Of a stretch of 22,941 nucleotides of DNA, positions 7,615 to 14,928 are shown piece after piece (position 1 is the first letter of the stretch; each line of letters opens with the position of its first letter). The notes beneath the pieces were generated by a model, which saw nothing but the letters and a program-made list of their open reading frames with translations, was not told where the DNA came from and did no database searches. Position numbers and translations under genes: made by a program. Source of the DNA: an uncultured Selenomonas sp. (GTDB lineage Bacteria; Bacillota; Negativicutes; Selenomonadales; Selenomonadaceae); NCBI GenBank assembly GCA_900552565.1, contig USAK01000029.1, forward strand, positions 1 through 22,941. The letters are read 5' to 3'.

Positions 7615-7695
7615 AAAAAGAGCGATGCCCCGCAGCATGCCCCGCCGCCATGACGGCCGCGAGAACATGAAACAGGAAAGGCATCGCTCTTTTTT
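7615..7695. terminator. Bidirectional terminator with a long loop
   Basis: AAAAAGAGCGATGCC (7615-7629) pairs perfectly with GGCATCGCTCTTTTT (7680-7694). The 50-base loop has its own GC-rich hairpin potential. It lies between the convergent phosphoesterase and deformylase genes and gives a U-run in both directions. Confidence 0.85.
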
Positions 7696-7716
7696 GGATG
7701 TATTCATTTGAATGTA

Positions 7717-8127
7717 TCAAATCAGTATGCCCTGCAGATGGTCCACCTCATGCTGGATAATCTGGGCAGGGAAGGCCTTGAATTTCATTTTCTTTTTCTG
7801 GAAGTTCATATCCTGAAATTCGACTTCAATTTCCCGATAGCGCTGCGCCTCGCGTTCGCCAGTGAGGGAAAGACAGCCTTCCTTTGCCGTATAGGGGCCT
7901 TTCTGTCTGACAATCTTCGGATTGAACATGACCATATTGACCGGGCCGACATTAACGGCAATGATGCATTTTGCCACGCCAATCATATTGGCCGCCATGC
8001 CGACGCACGAATCCGCATGCGCCTGCAGCGTATCCAAAAGGTCCATGGCCACGGCCTTGTCAAACGGCGTGGCAGGAATGGATTTCTGCTGCAGGAAAAA
8101 TGTATCGTGCATGATATCTCGAACCAT
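7717..8127 (-). CDS. def: Peptide deformylase, small Firmicute type
   Basis: Removes the formyl group from the N-terminal methionine of new proteins. At 136 residues it is shorter than E. coli Def (about 169). The metal-site motifs are present: EGCLSL (83-88, Cys ligand) and HEVDH (126-130, two His ligands and the catalytic Glu). Motif 1 departs from the canonical GxGxAAxQ: it reads CVGMAANMIG (41-50), with Met where the oxyanion-stabilising Gln normally sits. From memory, related short deformylases in gut Firmicutes share this variant, so it is probably a subfamily trait; it could also mark altered specificity. GAGGAG sits about eight bases before the ATG. No fmt gene is adjacent. Confidence 0.88.
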   Translation of the reverse strand: MVRDIMHDTFFLQQKSIPATPFDKAVAMDLLDTLQAHADSCVGMAANMIGVAKCIIAVNVGPVNMVMFNPKIVRQKGPYTAKEGCLSLTGEREAQRYREIEVEFQDMNFQKKKMKFKAFPAQIIQHEVDHLQGILI

Positions 8128-8301
8128 GAATGTTTCTCCTCTCGTTTCTTCATTTTATAGAATATCTATCATGATTCTACCATGGAACGGCCCGCATAGA
8201 AAGGGCAGGGGAGCACGCATTGTGATAAAATCCATACCATGTTCTATAGTTATGTGCTATACTAAAATTTAATGTATCATTAGACGAAGGTGAGGAACAT
8301 C

Positions 8302-8982
8302 ATGGAACGCAAGAAAATCGTACGGAATGCATACGCACTGGTCGGCCATCTGTCCAAAGGCTACGATGGCATGATGAAGAACGAAAGCCTGCTCGGGCGT
8401 CTGGCCATCCGTTTTTTCTGGCGCCTCAGCGGTGAACGCTACAATGAATTCATCCAGCAGACCTTCCAAGGCATACCAAAAAACTTCGCCGGCAAACTTC
8501 TGGAAGTGCCCGTCGGCACAGGCGTACTGTCCCTGCCGCACTACCGCAAAATGAACCGCGCCGACATCACGTGCCTCGATTATTCCGCACAAATGCTCCA
8601 GCAGGCCCGCACCTCGCCGCTCGCCCAAGACCTCGACAACGTAACATTTACACAGGGCGACGTTGGCCATCTGCCGTATGAGGATAATTCCTTCGACTGC
8701 GTCCTGACCCTCAACGGCCTGCACGCCTTTCCCGACAAAGACGCCGCCTTCCAAGAAACCCACCGCGTCCTGCGCGACGGCGGCACCTTCACCGGCTGCT
8801 GCTACATCAAAGGCGAAAACAAAATCACCGACCTTTTCGTTGAATACTTCTGCGTTCCCTGCGGCTTCTTCACCCCGCCGTTTGACACCGCCGCTACCTT
8901 AGAAAAACGTCTGCAAAGCCTCTACCGCCACACCCGTCTCACCAAAACCGCCTCCTTCGCCGGCTTCGTCTGTGAAAAATAA
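8302..8982 (+). CDS. Class I SAM-dependent methyltransferase (type 11 domain)
   Basis: A 226-residue cytoplasmic methyltransferase of unknown substrate. The SAM-binding motif I is LLEVPVGTGVLSLP, motif II is ITCLDYSAQML with the ribose-binding Asp, then FTQGDVGHLPYEDNSFDCVLTLNGLHAF and the HRVLRDGGTFTGCCYIKG strand typical of UbiE-like enzymes. ATG 8302 is preferred because GAGG (8292-8295) ends six bases upstream; the frame also opens at a GTG at 8290 that would overlap this ribosome site. TATACT (8258-8263) may be the -10. It diverges from the deformylase gene and ends in a region of repeats. Confidence 0.85.
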   Translation: MERKKIVRNAYALVGHLSKGYDGMMKNESLLGRLAIRFFWRLSGERYNEFIQQTFQGIPKNFAGKLLEVPVGTGVLSLPHYRKMNRADITCLDYSAQMLQQARTSPLAQDLDNVTFTQGDVGHLPYEDNSFDCVLTLNGLHAFPDKDAAFQETHRVLRDGGTFTGCCYIKGENKITDLFVEYFCVPCGFFTPPFDTAATLEKRLQSLYRHTRLTKTASFAGFVCEK

Positions 8983-9045
8983 AAGGTCATCAAAAGAACC
9001 AGGGGCATCCGCCTCCCATCCCCAGGCACACCCAATCTCAACGAA

Positions 9046-9153
9046 CCGCGCGGAGCCCAGCGACCGCGCCCATATACGTATCCACCAGCAACCCCGATTC
9101 CCCCAAAAGCCAACGCCCCGCGCGGAGCCCGCGACCGCGCCAGCACACGTATC
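9046..9153. repeat. Pair of about 37-bp direct repeats
   Basis: Unit 1 (9046-9082) and unit 2 (9118-9153) both read CCGCGCGGAGCCC, then GCGACCGCGCC and end in ACGTATC. A few differences and one indel lie between the shared blocks. The period is 72 bases. They lie in the 3' non-coding region of the methyltransferase gene. Only two units are present and no cas gene is near. Confidence 0.75.
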
Positions 9154-9198
9154 TAAAAATACCTCACAAAAACGATCAACCAAGCTCCGCATACGGCA

Positions 9199-9245
9199 GA
9201 CGAAAAAGACGAGTCTCATTCGATTGAGACTCGTCTTTTCGCCGT
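9199..9245. terminator. Strong terminator-like hairpin
   Basis: AAAAGACGAGTCTCA (9204-9218) pairs perfectly with TGAGACTCGTCTTTT (9225-9239) around a six-base loop. Flanking GGC/GCC bases can extend it. A/T-rich stem ends allow use in both directions. It lies between the methyltransferase (+) and the convergent histidine kinase (-). Confidence 0.8.
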
Positions 9246-9250
9246 ACCTA

Positions 9251-9434
9251 GGGCCGGGGGACTATATTTCGCCTGCAGGCGCGCAGTGACCGCCCGCAGG
9301 GCTGAACCCCGAGCAGCAAATCCAAGCGAGCCACAATGTCAGAACGCCGCGGCAGCGGCGAACTCCCAAAGCACCGCGCACCCCCATGGGGTTCATTTAA
9401 CGAGCACCGAAGCCGAAATATAGTCCCCCGGCCC
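9251..9434. mobile_element. 184-bp element with perfect 21-bp inverted ends (MITE-like)
   Basis: The left end 9251-9271 (GGGCCGGGGGACTATATTTC plus G) is the exact complement of the right end 9414-9434. Inside, TGAACCCC (9303-9310) pairs with GGGGTTCA (9388-9395), and CCTGCAGG and CCGCGG palindromes are present. No gene and no clear target-site duplication are seen in the flanks. The sequence is unrelated to the A/B/C repeat family but has nearly the same length and nested design. Whether it ever moved is not shown by a single copy. Confidence 0.7.
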
Positions 9435-9469
9435 CTTGCTGGTCCAGCCTCCGTATGCACAACTCCGCA

Positions 9470-11254
9470 TTACTCTGCCGCAGTACAGGGAAACGTCAAA
9501 GTAAACACCGTTCCTTCTCCGAGCGCACTCTGTACCTCAATCTTCCCCCCGAACAGCTCCACGAGGAATTTCACCAGCGACAGCCCAATGCCATTTCCCC
9601 CCGATTTGCGCGCCCGTGCCTTATCCACACGGTAAAACCGGTCAAAAATCCGCGGCAAATCGCTGGGGGAGATGCCAATGCCGTTATCTTTAACAGTAAT
9701 CTTCACCTTATCGCCGTCTTTTTCGCTGCGCACCAGAATCGTGCCGCCCTCCGGCGTGTACTTCACCGCATTTTCCGTCAGATTGTAGATAATCTGATTA
9801 AACAGCTCCGGCGCCGCCGAGACAAGCAGATTTTCGTCCGACGGTTCCACCTGCAGCGTCTGCGATTTTCCTGCCGCTTTATCCTGCAGCAGGCGTCCCG
9901 TGCGCTCCAGCGTTTCATTGACAGAAACCGGCACGCGCTTGACTTTTGTACGCCCGTGGCGGCTGTCAAGACGCGCGAGCTCCAGCAGCCCCTTCATCAG
10001 GCGGTTCATGCGCTGCGCCTCCTGATAGATGATATTGATGAAGTGATGACTGGCCTCCGGGTCCTTGAAATCATCGTCCAGCAGCGTCTCCGCAAAGCCC
10101 GAAATCGACGTCAGCGGCGTCGCGAGTTCATGCGCCGCATTGCTGACAAATTCCGCCTGCCGCTGGTTGATTTCCTGCAGCAGCGAAATATCGTGGAACA
10201 CGGCAAGCACGAGTTCATCCGCACCATCGCGGAACGGCGCGAGAAATACCTGAAACGTGTGCACCGCGCCATTTTCGCCGTCAAGCTGCAGCGTAATCGT
10301 CTGTGCCTTGCCCTCGCGGCAGACGACCTGCGCTGCCTCCGAAAGCTCCGCACTGCCGATGACATGGATGCTATGGCGGTGCAGCTCATTGCCCTGCAGA
10401 TGGAAGCTTTCCTCGGCCTGACGGTTCGTGCTGACGATGAGGCCCTGCTCATCAATCAGCATGATGGCATTGTCCGTATTGTTGAGGATCAGGCTCATCT
10501 TATGGGCCTCGTCCTGCGATTCCTGTATTTTCCGCGAAAGATTGGCCGTCAGACGGTTGATGGTTTTGACGAGCGTATCAAATTCATCATCACCGCTGCG
10601 CCAGCGCAGGCGTTTGCGCAGATTGCCGCCCGCGATTTCCATGGCATCGAGGCTCAGGCAGCGGATGGGCTGGACCTGACGGTGCGCGAGCCAGATGGCG
10701 ACAATCAAAGCGGCGAGCAGGGCAAAGAACAGTGCCGACAAAATAACGTGCAGCCCTGTGTAGTACGACTGTTCCATCGAAGCCAGCGAAGCCGACGTCC
10801 TGATGATGCCGATGAGCTGGCCGTTGCGGTAAACCGGCACGGCGACATACATGAAATTCTCATGCAGCGTCGCACTTTCACGCACGGCAATGCCGTAATC
10901 CTCACTGAGGGCCTGCTGGATTTCCTCGCGGCCAAGATGATTCCCCATCGTCTCGCTCGGCTCCGACGTATCGCCAAGCACCGTGCCGTCCGCGTCGACA
11001 ATCGTAATGCGCAGACTGGTCTTATCGTGAAGTTCGCGCAGCGTCGTATCAAGCGTTGCCGTATTTCTCGTGTAGAGAATATCCTCAAACGCCGTCTCGA
11101 CGATTTTTGCATTGAGAATCAAAGTATTGCGCTCCTGCTGCATCGTGTAGTCGCGGAAATAATTCAGCAGGATGATGCCGAGTAAAGACAGCGAAACAAG
11201 GACGATGAGCAGAAAAGACGAGACCAGACGGCGCGTAATCTTAGAATGAAACAA
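9470..11254 (-). CDS. Membrane sensor histidine kinase, PhoR/WalK-like
   Basis: A 594-residue two-component sensor. Membrane helices lie at residues 9-31 and 168-190 and flank an extracytoplasmic sensor of about 135 residues. HAMP (about 191-245) and PAS (about 253-355, NNTDNAIMLIDEQGLIVSTN) domains follow. The HisKA H-box is SNAAHELATPLTSISGF (phospho-acceptor His 375). ATPase boxes are NLTENAVKYTPEGG (N), DNGIGIS (G1), FDRFYRVDKAR (F) and GGNGIGLSLVK (G2). The start is a TTG with AAAGGAG eight bases upstream and no nearby ATG. PhoR/WalK kinases usually follow their response regulator. Here the upstream side holds repeat B and a NUDIX gene, so the partner is elsewhere. The stimulus is unknown. 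Confidence 0.93.
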   Translation of the reverse strand: MFHSKITRRLVSSFLLIVLVSLSLLGIILLNYFRDYTMQQERNTLILNAKIVETAFEDILYTRNTATLDTTLRELHDKTSLRITIVDADGTVLGDTSEPSETMGNHLGREEIQQALSEDYGIAVRESATLHENFMYVAVPVYRNGQLIGIIRTSASLASMEQSYYTGLHVILSALFFALLAALIVAIWLAHRQVQPIRCLSLDAMEIAGGNLRKRLRWRSGDDEFDTLVKTINRLTANLSRKIQESQDEAHKMSLILNNTDNAIMLIDEQGLIVSTNRQAEESFHLQGNELHRHSIHVIGSAELSEAAQVVCREGKAQTITLQLDGENGAVHTFQVFLAPFRDGADELVLAVFHDISLLQEINQRQAEFVSNAAHELATPLTSISGFAETLLDDDFKDPEASHHFINIIYQEAQRMNRLMKGLLELARLDSRHGRTKVKRVPVSVNETLERTGRLLQDKAAGKSQTLQVEPSDENLLVSAAPELFNQIIYNLTENAVKYTPEGGTILVRSEKDGDKVKITVKDNGIGISPSDLPRIFDRFYRVDKARARKSGGNGIGLSLVKFLVELFGGKIEVQSALGEGTVFTLTFPCTAAE

Positions 11255-11318
11255 AAAATCAGCTCCTTTCGGAAATCATCATCAGGGAAAAGCATAGGGG
11301 AGACGCGGTAAAAAGCAA

Positions 11319-11506
11319 GCCGGCGGGGGCTGCCTATAAGCGGAGCTTGGCCGCTGGCGTAAAGAATTTATTTTTTGTCTGCCAGAGCCCTTGCGAAAGA
11401 GCGTCGTTCAAACGAAGTGCGTTTAGCTCTTTCACAAGGATGCCTTAAAAGACAAAAAATAAATTCAGCCACCGGCCATGCGCAGCGTCAGGCAGCCCCC
11501 GCCGGC
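11319..11506 (-). repeat. Nested palindromic repeat, copy B (188 bp, inverted)
   Basis: Outer arms are 11319-11335 and 11490-11506 (GCCGGCGGGGGCTGCCT, perfect). Middle arms are 11365-11379 and 11451-11465 (AATTTATTTTTTGTC, identical to copy A). The central stem is GAAAGAGC/GCTCTTTC (11395-11402, 11426-11433). The conserved apex reads as the complement of copies A, C and D, so this copy is on the minus strand. It lies 34 bases after the NUDIX stop in that gene's orientation. The gap 11255-11540 holds nothing else. Confidence 0.85.
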
Positions 11507-11540
11507 GCCTCTTTTCATCGAACCAAATGTTTCGCGTACT

Positions 11541-12167
11541 TTAGTCCATCGTCGTCTGCCATTCGGGATTGTGGTACGCGGCAAAGCAGCGGTGAATCTG
11601 GTCGAGGCTGTTCTTTTCGACGGCGATGTTTTCGGGAAGTTCATCCTCGGCAAAATACCGCGTCTCGGTGGTCTCGATGTTTGGCTGAAAGGCCCCGCCG
11701 AGCACTTTGCAGAGGGAGAAAATCTTGATGACGCCGTAGGGCATGTTCATCTTGTTGTGGCGGCGCCAGTCGTCGATAGCAATGACGCGCTGAATCTCGA
11801 CGTCAAGACCGGCTTCTTCCTTGGCCTCTTTGATGGTATTGGCCGCGACCGACTGGTCGACATCGCACCAGCCGCCCGGCAGCGACCATTTGCCGGAGTT
11901 CTCATGCACGAGCAGGATTTTGTCATCCTCAAAGATGGCCGCCCTCGTATCGATTTTTGGCGTCTGATAGCCCGTCTCATTGCAGAACAGTTCTTTGACT
12001 TTAGGCAGCGGCAGGTCACTGAGCGAAGCCATCATCTTCGCCGTGATATTGCGGATTTCCTCATAGCGCTCAAGATCAAAACGTTCATGGCTGTAATAAA
12101 GGCCGGCCTGCGCCAGACTCTGCAGTTTCTCAATCCAGTCAAGCCAATTCTGTGTCGTCTGCTTCAT
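11541..12167 (-). CDS. NUDIX hydrolase with Nudix_hydro_N domain
   Basis: A 208-residue cytoplasmic pyrophosphohydrolase. Related enzymes cleave ADP-ribose or CDP-alcohols; the substrate here is not certain. Residues 5-60 match the helical N-terminal domain found in this subgroup (WIEKLQSLAQAGLYYSHERFDLERYEEIR). The Nudix box runs from about 98 to 121 (GGWCDVDQSVAANTIKEAKEEAGL). The catalytic EAKEEAG helix is intact, but the first Glu of the consensus is Gln 105 and the Arg is Lys. The start at 12167 is chosen because AGAGG lies seven bases upstream; the frame runs on to an ATG at 12245 without a ribosome site. It is followed by repeat B, and its upstream side faces the OPT gene divergently. 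Confidence 0.88.
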   Translation of the reverse strand: MKQTTQNWLDWIEKLQSLAQAGLYYSHERFDLERYEEIRNITAKMMASLSDLPLPKVKELFCNETGYQTPKIDTRAAIFEDDKILLVHENSGKWSLPGGWCDVDQSVAANTIKEAKEEAGLDVEIQRVIAIDDWRRHNKMNMPYGVIKIFSLCKVLGGAFQPNIETTETRYFAEDELPENIAVEKNSLDQIHRCFAAYHNPEWQTTMD

Positions 12168-12518
12168 CGTAAAACCTCTTTTTCTCATTGAATCCCTGTA
12201 GAAGATAGGAATATTTCTTACTGATTTTTTTATAGCGGCGCACAAAAGTGCATATTTCCTGTGTGCACTCCATGTATATCCGCTTTACAATTTCGACGGC
12301 CTGAGGATTTTTCCTGCTTCTTTCAAAAAATGTATGCAGTGGAAATACATCTTATGCGCAGATTAAGAAAATATTGTGGCAGAATAAAAAATACAACTGT
12401 ATATGTGTACACTTTTGTTGTTTCTTGACATATTTGTGGAATAGCCTTACACTATTTACGTACTTTCTATCCACATAGGAAGGACATCCGGTATAATTTT
12501 TGATTCAGGGGGAATTCC
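12168..12518. other. Divergent intergenic region, AT-rich
   Basis: The 351 bases between the NUDIX and OPT transporter genes hold no plausible gene. They contain the OPT promoter, a GTGTACAC palindrome at about 12402-12409 upstream of it (a possible operator, weak evidence), and the leaders of both genes. Confidence 0.5.
12425..12453 (+). promoter_or_regulatory. Sigma70-type promoter of the OPT transporter gene
   Basis: A perfect TTGACA (12425-12430), a 17-base spacer and TACACT (12448-12453). The start codon is 66 bases downstream, preceded by AGGGGGAA as ribosome site. Confidence 0.65.
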
Positions 12519-14447
12519 ATGTCGGAATTAAACAAGCCGCGGCGTCCGTATGCTCCACGGATGTCGCCGGACAAGTCGTATGAGGAAATCAATTCCTACG
12601 TTGTCTTTTGGGGCCTTTTCTTTTCGGTCATCTTCGCACTGGCCGTCGGGTATCTCTGCCTGAAAATCGGCCAGACAGTCGATGCGTTTGCGCCGGTCTC
12701 GGTGCTCGCCATGGGCATGGCTGTGCTGTTTCATCGCAGAAACGCATTTCCAGAGACGGTGCACATTCAGGCCATCGCGAGCGCCGGCACGAACATCATC
12801 GGCGGCGCGATGTTCATCCTGCCGGCGCTCTATATCCTGAACATCGAGGAGGTTTCCTTTATCGAAATGGTCATCCCGATTGTCCTCGGCGGCGTGCTCG
12901 GCGTCTTCCTCGCGACGGTGTTCCGCCGTTATTTCTGCGAGGAGATGGACGGTGTCTATCCGTTTCCGTCGGGCAGTGCGGCGGCAGAGGTGCTCGAGTC
13001 GGATGAAGGCTCGAAGGCTCATCTGATGCTTCTGAGCGGTGCCGTGGCCATGGTCTATGATTTTGTGCTCAATTCGCTTGGCTGGTGGCAGGAGCTGCTG
13101 ACGACGACGACGTTCCAGTGGGGACAGGCTCTCGCGGATAAGTACAAGCTCGTCTTCAGCCTCGACAATGATGCGGCGCTTCTCGGCATCGGTTATTTCA
13201 CAGGCCTGCGCTATGCGGCCATCATCGCCGCGGGCTCGTTCTTCTCATGGCTCGTCTGCCTCCCGATTGCCTATTATCTCGGCGCGGACCACACGATGGT
13301 CGTCGACGGCCAGACGATGCTCTTGGGCACGGCACCTGTCGATGCGGTCTTTGCAAAATACGTCCGCCACGTCGGCATCGGCATGCTGGCGATGTCGGGC
13401 ATCATCGGTCTGCTCTCGATGTCGGGCGTCGTGGCCCGCGTCGTCAAGCGCGCGCTTGCGGACCTCTTCCAAAAGGGCACGGCACAGAATACGGCGCTGC
13501 TGCGCACGCAGCAGGACCTGCCGATGACGCAGATTGTCTTTGGCAGCTTTGTCATGGCGATTTTGTTTGCGGTGTTCTTCCATATGATGTGCTCGAACAG
13601 CCTGACACAGACCATCATCGCTTTTGTCCTCGTCATTCTCTTTGCCCTCATGCTCTCGGTCGTCGGCATCAGCTCGATTGCGTTCACGGGCACTGAGCCG
13701 GTTTCCGGCATGACGATTTTCATGCTGATTGTTTCGGCGGTCGTCATGGGCGCGGCCGGCATGCAGGGCAAGGCGGGCATTGTCGCGATTCTGATGATGG
13801 CGGCATTTCTCTGCGCGACACTGGCGGTCTCGGGCAATTTCATGTCGGAACTCAAGGTCGCGTATATCACGGGCGCAACGCCGAAAAAAATGCAGCAGTG
13901 GCAGCTCGTTTCTATCGTGCTGGCCGGCATTGTGTCGGTCGGCGTGGTCTTCCTGATGAACCATGCGTATGGCTTTGTCGGGGATGGGGCGCTCGCGGCG
14001 CCTCAGGCCAATGCGATGGCCGCGATTGTCGGGCCGATGATGGAAGGCGGCGACGCGCCGTGGCCTCTGTATATGGCGGGTGCGTTCTTTGCAGTCATTC
14101 TCTGGATGATGAAGATTCCGCCGCTGGCGTTTGCGCTCGGTGCTTATCTGCCGATGGGCATCAACACGCCGGTGCTGGTCGGCGGTCTGCTGTCGTATTT
14201 TGTTTCGCACAGCAGCAAGGATGAGAAGGTCAATGCGAAGCGGCTCGGCGAGGGCAATACGGTGGCGTCGGGCTTTGTGGCCGGCGGGGCTATCGGCAGT
14301 CTGATCAGCGCGGTGCTGCATATTGCCGGGGTTGACTGGTTCGCAAAGGCATGGGCTGCATCGCCGGCGGCGACGTTTGCGGGCATTGTTGCGTATTTTG
14401 TGCTCTGCATGTTTATTTATGCGATGGCAAAGCGCGTCAAGGCTTAA
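12519..14447 (+). CDS. OPT family oligopeptide transporter
   Basis: A 642-residue polytopic inner-membrane protein with about 15 hydrophobic segments, the size and character of bacterial OPT-family carriers, which take up oligopeptides or metal chelates by proton symport. Family-like stretches are EINSYVVFWGLFFSVIFALAVGYLCLKIGQTVDAFAPVSVLAMG near the start, ASAGTNIIGGAMFILPALYIL, GVYPFPSGSAAAEVLES, and MKIPPLAFALGAYLPMGINTPVLVGGLLSYFV near the end. The substrate cannot be told. AGGGGGAATTCC precedes the ATG. It has its own promoter and terminator, so it is monocistronic. Confidence 0.93.
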   Translation: MSELNKPRRPYAPRMSPDKSYEEINSYVVFWGLFFSVIFALAVGYLCLKIGQTVDAFAPVSVLAMGMAVLFHRRNAFPETVHIQAIASAGTNIIGGAMFILPALYILNIEEVSFIEMVIPIVLGGVLGVFLATVFRRYFCEEMDGVYPFPSGSAAAEVLESDEGSKAHLMLLSGAVAMVYDFVLNSLGWWQELLTTTTFQWGQALADKYKLVFSLDNDAALLGIGYFTGLRYAAIIAAGSFFSWLVCLPIAYYLGADHTMVVDGQTMLLGTAPVDAVFAKYVRHVGIGMLAMSGIIGLLSMSGVVARVVKRALADLFQKGTAQNTALLRTQQDLPMTQIVFGSFVMAILFAVFFHMMCSNSLTQTIIAFVLVILFALMLSVVGISSIAFTGTEPVSGMTIFMLIVSAVVMGAAGMQGKAGIVAILMMAAFLCATLAVSGNFMSELKVAYITGATPKKMQQWQLVSIVLAGIVSVGVVFLMNHAYGFVGDGALAAPQANAMAAIVGPMMEGGDAPWPLYMAGAFFAVILWMMKIPPLAFALGAYLPMGINTPVLVGGLLSYFVSHSSKDEKVNAKRLGEGNTVASGFVAGGAIGSLISAVLHIAGVDWFAKAWAASPAATFAGIVAYFVLCMFIYAMAKRVKA

Positions 14448-14475
14448 GGCAGTATAAGTTGGTACGTTGATTGGG

Positions 14476-14521
14476 AAAGTCAGTCTGAGTGACGTTTTTT
14501 GTCACTTGGGCTGACTTTTTG
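14476..14521 (+). terminator. Rho-independent terminator of the OPT gene
   Basis: GTCAGTCTGAGTGAC (14479-14493) pairs with GTCACTTGGGCTGAC (14501-14515) using three G-U pairs, and TTTTT follows. It lies 31 bases after the stop. Confidence 0.88.
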
Positions 14522-14585
14522 TGTTATACTGGACGGAGGCGTTTTTTAGGATTAGTACGATTGGCGGGGTTCGTGGAGGCGAGGC

Positions 14586-14774
14586 GGGGCAGAGGCCTGA
14601 CACCGCTGCGCGGCGGCCGGCTGCTAAACTTATTTTTTGCCTTTTAATTTGACCTTGCCAAGGAGCTAAACGCACTTCGTTTGGACGACGCTCCTTGGCA
14701 AGGGTGCTGGTCGGCAAAAAATAAGTTCTTCACGCAGGCGGCCGAACGCTCCGCTTGTGTCAGGCCTCTGCCCC
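14586..14774 (+). repeat. Nested palindromic repeat, copy C (189 bp)
   Basis: Outer arms are 14586-14603 and 14757-14774 (GGGGCAGAGGCCTGACAC, perfect 18 bp). Middle arms are 14627-14641 and 14713-14727 (AACTTATTTTTTGCC, perfect). The central stem is GCCAAGGAGC/GCTCCTTGGC (14657-14666, 14690-14699). The apex TAAACGCACTTCGTTTG is as in copy A. Relative to A, both members of several pairs have changed together. It follows the OPT terminator in the same orientation. Confidence 0.87.
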
Positions 14775-14826
14775 TCACGGTTCGGGGATTCCGTTACTTT
14801 GCCGTCTCGTAAGGCACGGGGGCGGG

Positions 14827-14857
14827 GCGAGGCCATTGCTTCGCTCGGCCTCTTGGC
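14827..14857. repeat. Short GAGGCC hairpin repeat, copy 1
   Basis: GCGAGGCC and GGCCTCTTGGCG flank ATTGCTTCGCTC, so GAGGCC pairs with GGCCTC. Near-identical copies occur at 16036-16065 and 16113-16143. Confidence 0.7.
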
Positions 14858-14901
14858 GTGAGACTGAACTTGTCTGATTTAGGTTCGATAAAAAAGTTAG
14901 A

Positions 14902-14907
14902 TATAAT
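14902..14907 (+). promoter_or_regulatory. Candidate -10 box of rarD
   Basis: A perfect TATAAT 22 bases before the start codon; no good -35 hexamer is visible at 16-18 bases. The leader this implies is very short and holds only the AAAGGGG ribosome site. Confidence 0.4.
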
Positions 14908-14928
14908 ATGTAAGAAAGGGGCTGCTCT

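Noticed and set aside
9046..9153. Possible CRISPR array
   Set aside because: There are only two imperfect GC-rich units, the repeats are diverged, and no cas genes are near.
9455..11185. A 576-codon open frame on the plus strand
   Set aside because: It is the antisense of the histidine kinase. It is rich in Arg, His and Gln with no family motif, while the minus strand has a complete kinase with all boxes.
12168..12518. Riboswitch upstream of the OPT transporter
   Set aside because: The leader after the predicted start is only about 60 bases, with no recognisable aptamer fold.
13245..14321. A 358-codon minus-strand open frame inside the OPT gene
   Set aside because: It has shadow composition (His, Arg, Asp rich), no ribosome site, and lies wholly within a clear membrane transporter.
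14586..14774. Insertion sequence with transposase
   Set aside because: The element is too short to encode one and no transposase fragment is seen anywhere in the window.
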